From: Betaproteobacteria bacterium
GTDB lineage: Bacteria > Pseudomonadota > Gammaproteobacteria > Burkholderiales > Rhodocyclaceae
Direction of reading: 5' to 3'
Assembly: GCA_016705475.1 (NCBI GenBank)
Contig: JADIYD010000009.1
Span: forward strand, 1 to 64,000
DNA length: 64,000 nucleotides
Shown here: piece by piece, positions 43,618-53,200 of the stretch
How positions within the stretch are numbered: the first letter of the stretch is position 1
How the letters are laid out: the number at the start of each line of letters is the position of its first letter
Position numbers and translations under genes: made by a program
Notes under the pieces: model-generated
Database searches by the model: none
What the model was told of the DNA's origin: nothing
The model's input: only the letters and a program-made list of their open reading frames with translations

Positions 43618-45681
43618 ATGAGTACACCGTTATGGTTGGCGCTAGGGTGCGCCGTTCTGGCAGTGTTGTATGGCTGGGTTTCCAGTCAGCAGATCCTCGC
43701 GCTATCAGCCGGCAACGACCGCATGAAAGAGATTGCCAAGGCAATCCAGGAGGGTGCGGAGGCCTATCTCAGCCGACAGTACAAGACCATTGCCATGGTC
43801 GGTGTCGTTCTCTTCCTTCTTATTGGCTTTGTTCCCAAGCTTGGCTGGCTGACTGCCTTTGGCTTCCTGATCGGTGCTGTTCTCTCCGGCGCCGCCGGCT
43901 TCATCGGCATGAACGTTTCGGTGCGCGCCAATGTCCGTACGGCCGAAGCAGCGCGCAGCGGGATATCGGCTGCGCTTGACGTCGCCTTCAAGGGCGGTGC
44001 AATCACCGGCATGCTGGTGGTCGGTCTTGGTCTGCTCGGCGTTGCCGGTTATTACGCCTTCCTCCGGTCGTCCGGTGGAACGGATAACCTGCATCATGTC
44101 ATCGAGCCGTTGGTCGGTTTGGCCTTTGGTTCGTCGCTGATCTCAATCTTCGCCCGACTGGGCGGCGGTATCTTCACCAAGGGCGCCGACGTTGGCGCCG
44201 ACCTGGTGGGCAAGGTCGAAGCCGGGATTCCGGAAGATGACCCGCGCAACCCGGCTGTTATCGCCGATAACGTGGGCGACAACGTCGGCGACTGCGCCGG
44301 CATGGCGGCTGACCTGTTTGAAACCTACGCCGTGACCGTGGTCGCAACCATGGTGCTGGCTGCGTTGATTATCAAGACCGCGGCAGGGCTGGGCGAGAAC
44401 CTCGTTCTCTATCCGCTGGCGCTGGGCGGTGTTTCGATCATTGCCTCCATCGTCGGCTGCTATTTCGTCAAGGCCACCGAGGGCGGCAAGATCATGGCCG
44501 CCTTGTACCGCGGACTGATCGTCGCCGGGGTTTTGGCATTGGCCTTCTATTATCCGGTCACGTCCTGGCTGATCGGGGCTGGCGCAACCCTGCCGGATGG
44601 CACGGTCATCAACACCATGACGATGTTCGGTTGCTCTGTCGTCGGCCTCGTGCTGACTGCGGCACTCGTCTGGATCACCGAGTACTACACCGGTACTGAT
44701 TACCCGCCGGTCAAGCACGTGGCGGCTGCCTGTCAAACAGGTCACGCCACCAACATCATTGCGGGTATCGGCATTTCAATGAAGTCGACGGCCTGGCCGG
44801 TTCTTTCAGTTTGTGCCGCGATTTTTGCAGCGCACGCGATGGGCGGTCTATTTGGCATCGCGATCGCAGCCACCTCGATGCTCTCGATGGCCGGTATCGT
44901 CGTGGCACTGGACGCCTACGGTCCGATTACCGACAACGCTGGCGGTATCGCCGAAATGGCTGGATTGCCGAAGGAGGTTCGCGACGTCACCGATCCGCTG
45001 GATGCCGTGGGGAATACGACCAAGGCTGTAACCAAAGGCTATGCCATCGGCTCCGCCGGACTGGCTGCGCTGGTGCTCTTTGCCGACTACACGCATGGTC
45101 TGGAGGCTGTTTCAGGCAAGGTCTTTACTTTTGACTTGTCCAACCACCTGGTGATTATCGGTCTCTTCATTGGCGGTCTGATCCCCTTCCTTTTCGGCGC
45201 CATGGCCATGGAGGCGGTTGGTCGCTCAGCTGGTGCAGTCGTCGTCGAGGTCCGTCGTCAGTTCAAGGAAATTCCGGGGATTATGGAAGGGACGGCCAAG
45301 CCGGACTATTCTCGCGCCGTGGATATGTTGACCGTGGCAGCCATCAAGGAAATGATGATCCCGTCCATTCTGCCTGTCGCCGTGCCCATCGTGGTTGGTC
45401 TGGTTCTTGGTCCGGTTGCGCTTGGTGGCTTGCTGGTCGGTACCATCGTCACTGGCCTGTTCGTTGCCATTTCGATGACGACCGGTGGCGGCGCTTGGGA
45501 CAATGCCAAGAAATACATTGAAGATGGTCACTTCGGTGGCAAGGGATCGGATGCCCACAAGGCTGCCGTGACGGGTGATACGGTTGGCGACCCCTATAAA
45601 GATACGGCAGGGCCAGCCGTTAATCCGCTGATCAAGATCATCAATCTGGTCGCTCTGTTGATCGTGCCGCTGATCGCCTGA
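43618..45681 (+). CDS. hppA: Membrane-bound proton-translocating pyrophosphatase, K+-independent type
   Basis: A protein of 687 residues with about 16 membrane helices. It couples PPi hydrolysis (or synthesis) to proton transport. The PPi-binding acidic loop DVGADLVGKVEAGIPEDDPRNPA, then DNVGDNVGDCAGMAADLFE, and the late GDTVGDPYKDTAGPAVNPLIK are all intact. The motif GNTTKA, with Lys where K+-dependent enzymes have Ala, marks the K+-independent subclass. It lies 30 bases after pfp and is followed by a strong terminator. Confidence 0.95.
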   Translation: MSTPLWLALGCAVLAVLYGWVSSQQILALSAGNDRMKEIAKAIQEGAEAYLSRQYKTIAMVGVVLFLLIGFVPKLGWLTAFGFLIGAVLSGAAGFIGMNVSVRANVRTAEAARSGISAALDVAFKGGAITGMLVVGLGLLGVAGYYAFLRSSGGTDNLHHVIEPLVGLAFGSSLISIFARLGGGIFTKGADVGADLVGKVEAGIPEDDPRNPAVIADNVGDNVGDCAGMAADLFETYAVTVVATMVLAALIIKTAAGLGENLVLYPLALGGVSIIASIVGCYFVKATEGGKIMAALYRGLIVAGVLALAFYYPVTSWLIGAGATLPDGTVINTMTMFGCSVVGLVLTAALVWITEYYTGTDYPPVKHVAAACQTGHATNIIAGIGISMKSTAWPVLSVCAAIFAAHAMGGLFGIAIAATSMLSMAGIVVALDAYGPITDNAGGIAEMAGLPKEVRDVTDPLDAVGNTTKAVTKGYAIGSAGLAALVLFADYTHGLEAVSGKVFTFDLSNHLVIIGLFIGGLIPFLFGAMAMEAVGRSAGAVVVEVRRQFKEIPGIMEGTAKPDYSRAVDMLTVAAIKEMMIPSILPVAVPIVVGLVLGPVALGGLLVGTIVTGLFVAISMTTGGGAWDNAKKYIEDGHFGGKGSDAHKAAVTGDTVGDPYKDTAGPAVNPLIKIINLVALLIVPLIA

Positions 45682-45699
45682 TCATCGGTATTGTTTTGC

Positions 45700-45725
45700 A
45701 AAAAGGCGGCCTGGCCGCCTTTTTT
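45700..45725 (+). terminator. Rho-independent terminator after hppA
   Basis: Stem AAAAAGGCGGC / GCCGCCTTTTT with loop CTG, then a T-run, 19 bases after the hppA stop. Confidence 0.9.
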
Positions 45726-45787
45726 CATTTTTTTGATTTGCAATTTTGAAGCCAAGTTAGAATCTGGAAAAGAAATCTGGGAGTGGC

Positions 45788-47965
45788 ATGAGCGAAGTAG
45801 CAAGCAGTTCCGCCGGTCTCGGCAATTCCGGTGTGCGGGAAGACCTCCTGCACCATGATCCTTTGCTCGACTGCCTGCTCGAGTTGACGCGTATCTACGG
45901 GCGCCCAAGTACGCGAGCAGCGCTGGTCGCCGGGCTTCCGCTGGAAAAGGGATCGTTGACACCATCGCTCTTCGGGCGTGCCGCCAGTCGCGCCGGATTG
46001 TCTGCCAAGGTGGTCAAGCGTTCGCTGGATCGCATTGATGATGTTCTTCTGCCGGCTGTCCTCTTGCTGGCGGGTGATGAAGCCTGCGTTCTGCTGGGTT
46101 GGGATGAGTCCGGACAGACAGCCCGTTTGCTTTTTCCGGAGACGGGGCAGGGGTCACACCAGATGTCGCGGGAAGATCTGGCCCTTCGCTATAGCGGGAT
46201 AGCGATCTTTGCCCGGCCACATTTTCGCTTTGACAGCCGTACGCCACAGGTTGGTGATGTAAAGCTGCGTCACTGGTTCTGGGGTGCTTTGGCCGAGCAG
46301 ATGCCGATCTACCGTGATGTCCTCGGGGCTGCCTTGCTGATCAACGTGATGGCGCTGGCCATGCCGTTGTTTACGATGAATGTCTATGATCGCGTCGTTC
46401 CGAACCGGGCAATGGAGACCCTGTGGGTTCTAGCCTTGGGCGTGGTTCTGATTATTGGCGTGGACATGGCACTGCGCTCCTTGCGTGGCTATTTCATCGA
46501 TCTGGCCGGTGCGCGTATCGACATGAAGCTGTCTGCCGCGATCATGGAGCGCGTACTCGGGGTTCGCATGGAGGCAAGGCCGGCGGCGGTGGGCGCATTT
46601 GCCTCGAATCTGCGCTCTTTCGAGTCGGTGCGTGATTTCATTACCTCGGCATCGGTAACGGCATTTATTGATCTGCCGTTTGCCCTGCTTTTTGTGCTGG
46701 TCATCGCCCTGATTGCCTGGCAACTGATTATTCCCGTGTTGCTGGCCATTCTGGCTGTAGTCATCTATGCCTACGTGCTGCAACACAAGATGCACGCGCT
46801 GTCGGAGACAACTTATCGGGCAGGTGCCCTGCGCAATGCGACGCTGATCGAAAGCCTGACAGCGCTCGAAACCATCAAGACGCAAGGCGCCGAAGGGCTG
46901 ATGCAGTCGAAGTGGGAAAAAACGGTTTCCTTTGTAGCTGGTGTAAATAATCAGATGCGTTTTCTATCTGCCGCTGCGACCAATGGGGCAATGGAAATCC
47001 AGCAGATCGTCAATGTCGTGGTCGTCATTGCCGGTGTCTATCTGATCGGTGATGGCAAGCTCAGCATGGGGGGCCTGATCGCCTGCACGATGCTGACTTC
47101 GCGGGCTGTTGCGCCTTTGGGGCAAATGGTCGGTTTGCTGATGCAATACCACAATGCCAAGGTGGCGCTGACCTCGCTTGAGCAGATCATGCAGAACCCG
47201 GTTGAGCGACCGGGCGATGCCAACTTTGTGCATCGCCCCGAACTGAAGGGGAATATCGAATTCCGCGATGTTCAGTTCAGTTATCCGAATTGTCAGATCG
47301 CTGCACTGAAGGGGTTGAACTGCAAGATCAACGAAGGCGAGAAGGTCGTAGTCATCGGCCGTATCGGCTCAGGCAAGACGACCTTGCAGAAGTTGTTGCT
47401 CGGCCTGTACCAGCCGACTGGCGGTGCTGTCAGCATTGATGGCGTCGACCTTCGGCAACTGGACCCGGCCGACCTGCGGCGCAATATTGGATACGTGGCG
47501 CAGGATGTCACGCTGTTCTATGGAACCTTGCGGGACAACATCGCGATTGGCGCACCCTACGCTGATGATGCCACCATTGTTGCTGCTGCCGAGGCAGGTG
47601 GCTTGACCGAGTTCGTCAATCGCCATCCGGATGGTTTTGACATGATGATCGGCGAGCGGGGTGATTCTCTCTCGGGTGGTCAGCGGCAGGGCGTGGCTAT
47701 CGCGCGGGCCTTCCTGATGGACCCGCCGATCCTCTTGCTCGATGAGCCAACGAGTGCGATGGATTTCTCCTCGGAACAGCAGTTCAAGGAGCGCCTGAAG
47801 GTGATGGCAGCCCACAAGACCGTATTGATCGTTACGCATCGCAACAGCTTGCTTGACCTTGCAACCCGGGTTCTGGTTGTTGATGATGGTCGCATCGTCG
47901 CTGATGGCCCGCGTGATCAGGTTATTCAGGCCTTGCAGAGTGGCCGGATCGGGAGGGCCTCATGA
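45788..47965 (+). CDS. lapB: Type I secretion ABC transporter, LapB-like
   Basis: A protein of 725 residues. The N-terminal about 150 residues form a C39-like domain that lacks a catalytic Cys, as in adhesin exporters, and so binds rather than cleaves the cargo. Six membrane helices follow (about 170-440), then the ATPase with Walker A GRIGSGKTT, a Q-loop, signature LSGGQRQ, Walker B ILLLDEPTSAMD and H-loop VTHR. It exports the large RTX adhesin encoded at 50239-58973 through the inner membrane. The stop overlaps the HlyD gene by four bases. Confidence 0.88.
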   Translation: MSEVASSSAGLGNSGVREDLLHHDPLLDCLLELTRIYGRPSTRAALVAGLPLEKGSLTPSLFGRAASRAGLSAKVVKRSLDRIDDVLLPAVLLLAGDEACVLLGWDESGQTARLLFPETGQGSHQMSREDLALRYSGIAIFARPHFRFDSRTPQVGDVKLRHWFWGALAEQMPIYRDVLGAALLINVMALAMPLFTMNVYDRVVPNRAMETLWVLALGVVLIIGVDMALRSLRGYFIDLAGARIDMKLSAAIMERVLGVRMEARPAAVGAFASNLRSFESVRDFITSASVTAFIDLPFALLFVLVIALIAWQLIIPVLLAILAVVIYAYVLQHKMHALSETTYRAGALRNATLIESLTALETIKTQGAEGLMQSKWEKTVSFVAGVNNQMRFLSAAATNGAMEIQQIVNVVVVIAGVYLIGDGKLSMGGLIACTMLTSRAVAPLGQMVGLLMQYHNAKVALTSLEQIMQNPVERPGDANFVHRPELKGNIEFRDVQFSYPNCQIAALKGLNCKINEGEKVVVIGRIGSGKTTLQKLLLGLYQPTGGAVSIDGVDLRQLDPADLRRNIGYVAQDVTLFYGTLRDNIAIGAPYADDATIVAAAEAGGLTEFVNRHPDGFDMMIGERGDSLSGGQRQGVAIARAFLMDPPILLLDEPTSAMDFSSEQQFKERLKVMAAHKTVLIVTHRNSLLDLATRVLVVDDGRIVADGPRDQVIQALQSGRIGRAS

Positions 47966-49377
47966 AGCGCCTGAACGCGATCATGAGCGCGACGCATGGC
48001 TGGCTGGAACGCATCGCCGAGAAGGGCGCTCCGTATGTCGAACGCATTCTTGGGCGCCTGCCGAGCAAAGAAGAGGTTGAGGTTGTCGATTTTGCTACCG
48101 ATGCTGATCTCGCGATGCTGCGTCAGGAACCACTTCGGGCTCGCGTGCTGCTTCGTTCGATAGGAATCGTATTTGCCGTCTTCATCATGTGGGCTGCGGT
48201 CGCTCAACTGGATGAGGTGACGCGAGGAGAGGGCAAGGTTATCCCTTCCCGGCAGATTCAAGTCTTGCAGAGTATCGATGGCGGCCTTGTTTCCGAAATT
48301 CTGGTGCGTGAAGGTGAAGTTGTTCAGGCAAATCAGTTGCTGATCAAGATCGACGAAACCCGCTTCGTTTCCTCGGTCAAGGAAAACCAGGCTCAGTACC
48401 TTGGTTTGGTTGCCCGGGCTGCGCGTCTTCGCGCCATCTCGGAGGGTAAGCCATTCGTTCCGCCGCCTGAGGTTATGAAGGCAGATCCTTCCATCGTCGC
48501 GCAGGAACGCCAGTTTTACGAGACCAGAAACAGTGAGCTGACAACCTCGGTTTCAATCGCTCGTCAGCAGCTCAGTCAGCGCCAGCAAGAACTCAATGAG
48601 GCTCAGGCCAAACGCGCTCAGGCGACACAAGGGTATGACCTTACTTCCAGAGAGCTATCGGTAACGCGCCCCTTGATTGCTTCAGGGGCGGTTTCTGAGG
48701 TTGAGTTGCTGCGCCTGGAGCGCGATGTTTCTCGCTATCGCGGCGAACGTGATATGGCGTCAGCACAGATCTCGCGGGTTCAGGCGGCAATAAACGAAGC
48801 TCAGCGCAAGATTGAGGAGGTTGAACTTGCTTTCCGCAACGATGCCAGCAAGGAGCTTTCGGAGGTCATGTCCAAGTTGAACAGCCTAGCTGAAGGTAGT
48901 GTCGCCCTGTCGGACCGTGTAAAACAATCGTCCATTCGATCCCCCGTCAAGGGCACCGTCAAGCGTCTGCTGGTCAATACTGTCGGTGGTGTGATCCAAC
49001 CCGGCAAGGACATGATCGAGATCGTGCCGCTGGAAGATACCTTGTTGCTCGAAGCGCGCGTTCTGCCGAGGGATATTGCCTTCCTGCGGCCGGGCCAGCC
49101 GGTGATTGTCAAATTTACTGCCTATGACTTTTCAATCTACGGTGGCCTTGATGGAACGCTTGAACACATTGGCGCCGATACGGTGATGGACGATAAAGGA
49201 AACGCCTTCTATACGGTGCGGGTGCGCACGAGCAAACCCGGTTTTGGTGATGCCAACCTGCCCATCATTCCAGGCATGATTGCCGAGGTCGACATATTGA
49301 CCGGCAAGAAGAGTGTTCTCGCCTATATGCTCAAGCCCGTCCTCAGGGCCAAGAGCGTCGCCTTGACGGAGCGTTGA
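47962..49377 (+). CDS. lapC: HlyD-family periplasmic adaptor of type I secretion, LapC-like
   Basis: A protein of 471 residues with one N-terminal membrane helix (LLRSIGIVFAVFIMWAAVAQL). Then come DEVTRGEGKVIPSRQIQVLQSIDGG and EGEVVQANQLLIKIDETR, which form the lipoyl-like half. A long coiled coil follows (about 180-310), and then the second half with IRSPVKGTVKRLLVNTVGGV, typical of HlyD. It bridges the ABC exporter to an outer-membrane TolC-type channel, which is not encoded here. It shares one base with the LuxR gene (TGATG). Confidence 0.9.
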   Translation: MKRLNAIMSATHGWLERIAEKGAPYVERILGRLPSKEEVEVVDFATDADLAMLRQEPLRARVLLRSIGIVFAVFIMWAAVAQLDEVTRGEGKVIPSRQIQVLQSIDGGLVSEILVREGEVVQANQLLIKIDETRFVSSVKENQAQYLGLVARAARLRAISEGKPFVPPPEVMKADPSIVAQERQFYETRNSELTTSVSIARQQLSQRQQELNEAQAKRAQATQGYDLTSRELSVTRPLIASGAVSEVELLRLERDVSRYRGERDMASAQISRVQAAINEAQRKIEEVELAFRNDASKELSEVMSKLNSLAEGSVALSDRVKQSSIRSPVKGTVKRLLVNTVGGVIQPGKDMIEIVPLEDTLLLEARVLPRDIAFLRPGQPVIVKFTAYDFSIYGGLDGTLEHIGADTVMDDKGNAFYTVRVRTSKPGFGDANLPIIPGMIAEVDILTGKKSVLAYMLKPVLRAKSVALTER

Positions 49378-49988
49378 TGATTCATTGCTTTGTTGATCGC
49401 GATGCACAGGCGCTGCCATCCTGGCTGGAAGCCTTTCCGCAGGCGCGAGTAGTGCGCCGTCAAGATCAGGCAACTGTTGCCGATGGCGCCGGCATTCTCT
49501 GGTGCCGTTGCGGGCCGCGGGAAAGTCTAGCCACCATACTTGGCGCGTTGACCATATCGCCGACGCAGATAGTCGTCGTCCTGGCCGACGAGCCCGGTGA
49601 CGCCATTATTGCCGAAGCCTGCTCTCTGGGTGCCTCCGGCTGCTGCAATACCCACGCGGCACCGGAAGTGCTGCGGCAGGTTGCACTCGTCGTCGAAAAT
49701 GGCGGTCTGTGGATTGGTCAGTCCCTGCTGCAACGACTGGTCGGCAGCACGTCCAAGGCTTTCGAGTCGCGTTCCGAGGCCAAGGTGGACTCCTGGTCGG
49801 CTCTCCTTTCCGAACGCGAGTCGCAAGTAGCAAAGCTTGTTGCCGGCGGCGCCAGCAACAAGGAAATCGCCGACCAGCTTTCGATTACCGAAAGAACGGT
49901 CAAGGCGCATATGTCGGCAATTTTCGAGAAACTCGGTTTGCGCGACCGCCTGCAACTCTCCTTGCGCATCAACGGCGTTAATTTGTAG
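49377..49988 (+). CDS. LuxR-type DNA-binding regulator with degenerate receiver-like domain
   Basis: A protein of 203 residues. The C-terminal about 65 residues form a LuxR/NarL helix-turn-helix: LSERESQVAKLVAGGASNKEIADQLSITERTVKAHMSAIFEKLGL. The N-terminal about 125 residues have the length of a receiver domain, but the usual phospho-acceptor Asp strand reads ILWCRC, so it is probably not phosphorylated in the normal way. It sits between the exporter genes and the adhesin gene and is the likely local regulator of adhesin expression; that is inference. ATG 49377 overlaps the upstream stop. Confidence 0.82.
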   Translation: MIHCFVDRDAQALPSWLEAFPQARVVRRQDQATVADGAGILWCRCGPRESLATILGALTISPTQIVVVLADEPGDAIIAEACSLGASGCCNTHAAPEVLRQVALVVENGGLWIGQSLLQRLVGSTSKAFESRSEAKVDSWSALLSERESQVAKLVAGGASNKEIADQLSITERTVKAHMSAIFEKLGLRDRLQLSLRINGVNL

Positions 49989-50044
49989 GCCGATATGCGC
50001 CAAGGTGCTGGCGCAGGAGCAATGAAAAACCAGAATCCCGATCG

Positions 50045-50080
50045 CCACGGTCAACCGGAGAAATTTGCCAAATTTGAAAC
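50045..50080 (+). repeat. Dispersed 36-bp intergenic repeat, copy 7
   Basis: CCACGGTCAACCGGAGAAAT then TTGCCAAATTTGAAAC, between the LuxR regulator and the adhesin gene. Confidence 0.7.
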
Positions 50081-50100
50081 TTGCGAGATCTGGCGACTTC

Positions 50101-50119
50101 TTGGCAAAGGCTTGGCAAA
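50101..50119 (+). promoter_or_regulatory. Direct repeat TTGGCAAA x2 upstream of the adhesin
   Basis: TTGGCAAA occurs at 50101-50108 and 50112-50119, a spacing of 11 bases or one helical turn. It lies about 120-140 bases upstream of the adhesin ATG. This geometry is typical of a tandem activator site. Confidence 0.35.
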
Positions 50120-50238
50120 AGTACCGTAAAGCGTGAAATAACTCACATCTGGTCGCCATACTGTACTTTGGTTCAATAGATTGCTGGCCTAGATCCGCTT
50201 ACACTTTTAGCATTGTTAATAGTGTCTGGAGTTTTACC

Positions 50239-53200
50239 ATGGCTCAAGCCCAAGTCGTCGCCCAAGTTTCCGTTCTTTCTGGCCAGGCATTTGCGCGCGA
50301 TAGCGCAGGAAACATGCGCCGCCTCAAGCTTGGAGACGCGATACGCGAAGGCGAGAGCGTCGTCGCTGCCGATGGTGCCAAGGTGGTTCTGACGCTTGCG
50401 GATGGCCGCGAGCTTGATGTCCGTCCCGGTGAAACGGCCAGGATCGACTCAGAGGTGGCTGCGCCAGTAAAGCCGGATCCCACTGACAGTGCAATTGCCA
50501 ATGACCAGCAAGGTTTTAAGAAGATTGCCTCGGCTCTGGTGTCCGGGAGCGATCTGGATGCCTTGCTTGACGAAGACGCGCCAGCGGCAGGTCTTGTTGG
50601 ACAAGGCGGTAACGAGGGGCATACCTTTGTTGAATTGCTGCGTATCGTTGAAACCGTTGATCCTCTAGCGTTTCAATTTGGTACAGGTCGTGACCGTCCG
50701 CTGGATACCTTTGATGGTGGGATTCAGACATTAGCTGATCTGTCTGTTTTCAGTGTTGGAAGCGATTTCATTGTTGACGAAGCAGCTGGCACCATGACGT
50801 TCACGGTGACCAGAACCGGCGCACTGGATCAGGCAGCCAGTGTCAGCTACGGTACTGCAGATGGCACGGCGGTAGCTGGCAGCGACTACACAGCAACCAG
50901 TGGTGTGCTCAACTTTGCCCCCGGAGAAACCAGCAAGACAGTTACTGTCGCGCTGAACAACGACACTCTCTTCGAAGGTGGCGAGACGGTAAGCCTGAAC
51001 CTCAGCGCACCGGTCAATGGAACGTGGGTGACGCAAGCCAGGTTGGCACCATCGTCGATGACGGTCGTACCCTGCCGGGTGGCCCGGCCAACGATGACCG
51101 TCCGGTCTTCAACATGGGCTCCGACTTCGTGGTGGACGAAGCGGCGGGCACGGTCACCTTCACGGTCACCAAGACCGGCGCCACCAACCTGGCCTCGACA
51201 GTCAGCTTCAGCACGGTCGACGGCACCGCCGTCGCCGGTTCCGACTACGACGCCGCGAGCGGCCTGCTGAGCTTCGCCGCCGGCGAAACCAGCAAGACCG
51301 TCACGGTCAACATCACCAACGACGCCATCTTCGAAGGTGCGCAAGACTTCAGCGTCCAGCTCAGCAGCCCGACCAACGCCACCCTCGGTGACGCCACGCA
51401 AGTTGCCACCATCGTCGATGATGGCCGCAACCTGCCGGGTGGTCCGGCCAATGACGACCGTCCGACGCTCAACATCGGCAGCGACGTCATCATTGACGAA
51501 GCCGCTGGCACCGTCACCTTCACGGTGACCAAGGTCGGCGCCACCGAACAGCCGGTCACCGTCGACTTCGCCACCGCCAACGGCAGCGCCACGGCCGGCA
51601 GCGACTACACCGCTGCGTCCGGCACGCTGAGCTTCGCCGCCGGCGAAACCAGCAAGACCATCACCGTCGCGATCACCAACGACACCGCCTACGAGATCTC
51701 AGAAAACTTCAGCATCGCGATCAGCAACCCGGGCAACGCCAAGCTGGGCACGAGCAGCGCGACGGGCACCATCGTTGATGACGGTCGCACCCTGCCGGGT
51801 GGCGGCACCGCCAACGACGACCGTCCGGGCCTGAGCATCAACGACGTCCTGATTGACGAAGCCGCCGGCAGCATCACCTTCACGGTCACCCGGACGGGCG
51901 ACCTGAGCCAGGCCGCCAGTGTCGACTACACCCCGAGCAACGGCAGCGCCACCGGTGGTGGCACCGACTACGCCGTCGCCCCGGGCACGCTCAACTTCGG
52001 TGTTGGCATCAGCACGCAGACCATCACCGTTGCCATCAACAACGACGGCACCTACGAAGGCCCGGAAACCTTCGACATCACCCTCACCAACCCGGTCGGC
52101 TCGATCATCACCGACGCCCTCGGTGTTGGCACCATTGTCGATGACGGTCGCACCCTGCCGGGTGGTCCGGCCAATGATGACCGTCCGGTCTTCAACATGG
52201 GCTCCGACTTCGTGGTGGATGAAGCGGCGGGCACGGTCACCTTCACGGTCACCAAGACCGGCGCCACCAACCTGGCCTCGACCGTCAGCTTCAGCACGGT
52301 TGACGGCACGGCCGTCGCCGGTTCCGACTACGACGCAGCGAGCGGCACGCTGAGCTTTGCCGCCGGCGAAACCAGCAAGACCGTCACGGTCAACATCACC
52401 AACGACGCCATATTCGAAGGTGCGCAAGACTTCAGCGTCCAGCTCAGCAGCCCGACCAACGCCACCCTCGGTGACGCCACGCAAGTTGCCACCATCGTCG
52501 ATGATGGCCGCAACCTGCCGGGTGGTCCGGCCAATGATGACCGTCCGACGCTCAACATCGGCAGCGACGTCATCATCGACGAAGCCGCTGGCACCGTCAC
52601 CTTCACCGTCACCAAGGTCGGTGCCACCGAACAGCCGGTCACCGTCGACTTCGCCACCGCCAACGGCAGCGCCACGGCCGGCAGCGACTACACCGCAGCC
52701 GCCGGCACGCTGAGCTTTGCCGCCGGCGAAACCAGCAAGACCATCACGGTCGCGATCACCAACGACACCGCCTACGAGATCTCAGAAAACTTCAGCATCG
52801 CGATCAGCAACCCGGGCAACGCCAAGCTGGGCACGAGCAGCGCGACGGGCACCATCGTTGATGACGGTCGCACCCTGCCGGGTGGCGGCACCGCCAACGA
52901 CGACCGTCCGGGCCTGAGCATCAACGACGTCCTGATTGACGAAGCCGCCGGCAGCATCACCTTCACGGTCACCCGGACGGGCGACCTGAGCCAGGCCGCC
53001 AGTGTCGACTACACCCCGAGCAACGGCAGCGCCACCGGTGGTGGCACCGACTACGCCGTCGCCCCGGGCACGCTCAACTTCGGTGTTGGCATCAGCACGC
53101 AGACCATCACCGTTGCCATCAACAACGACGGCACCTACGAAGGCCCGGAAACCTTCGACATCACCCTCACCAACCCGGTCGGCTCGATCATCACCGACGC

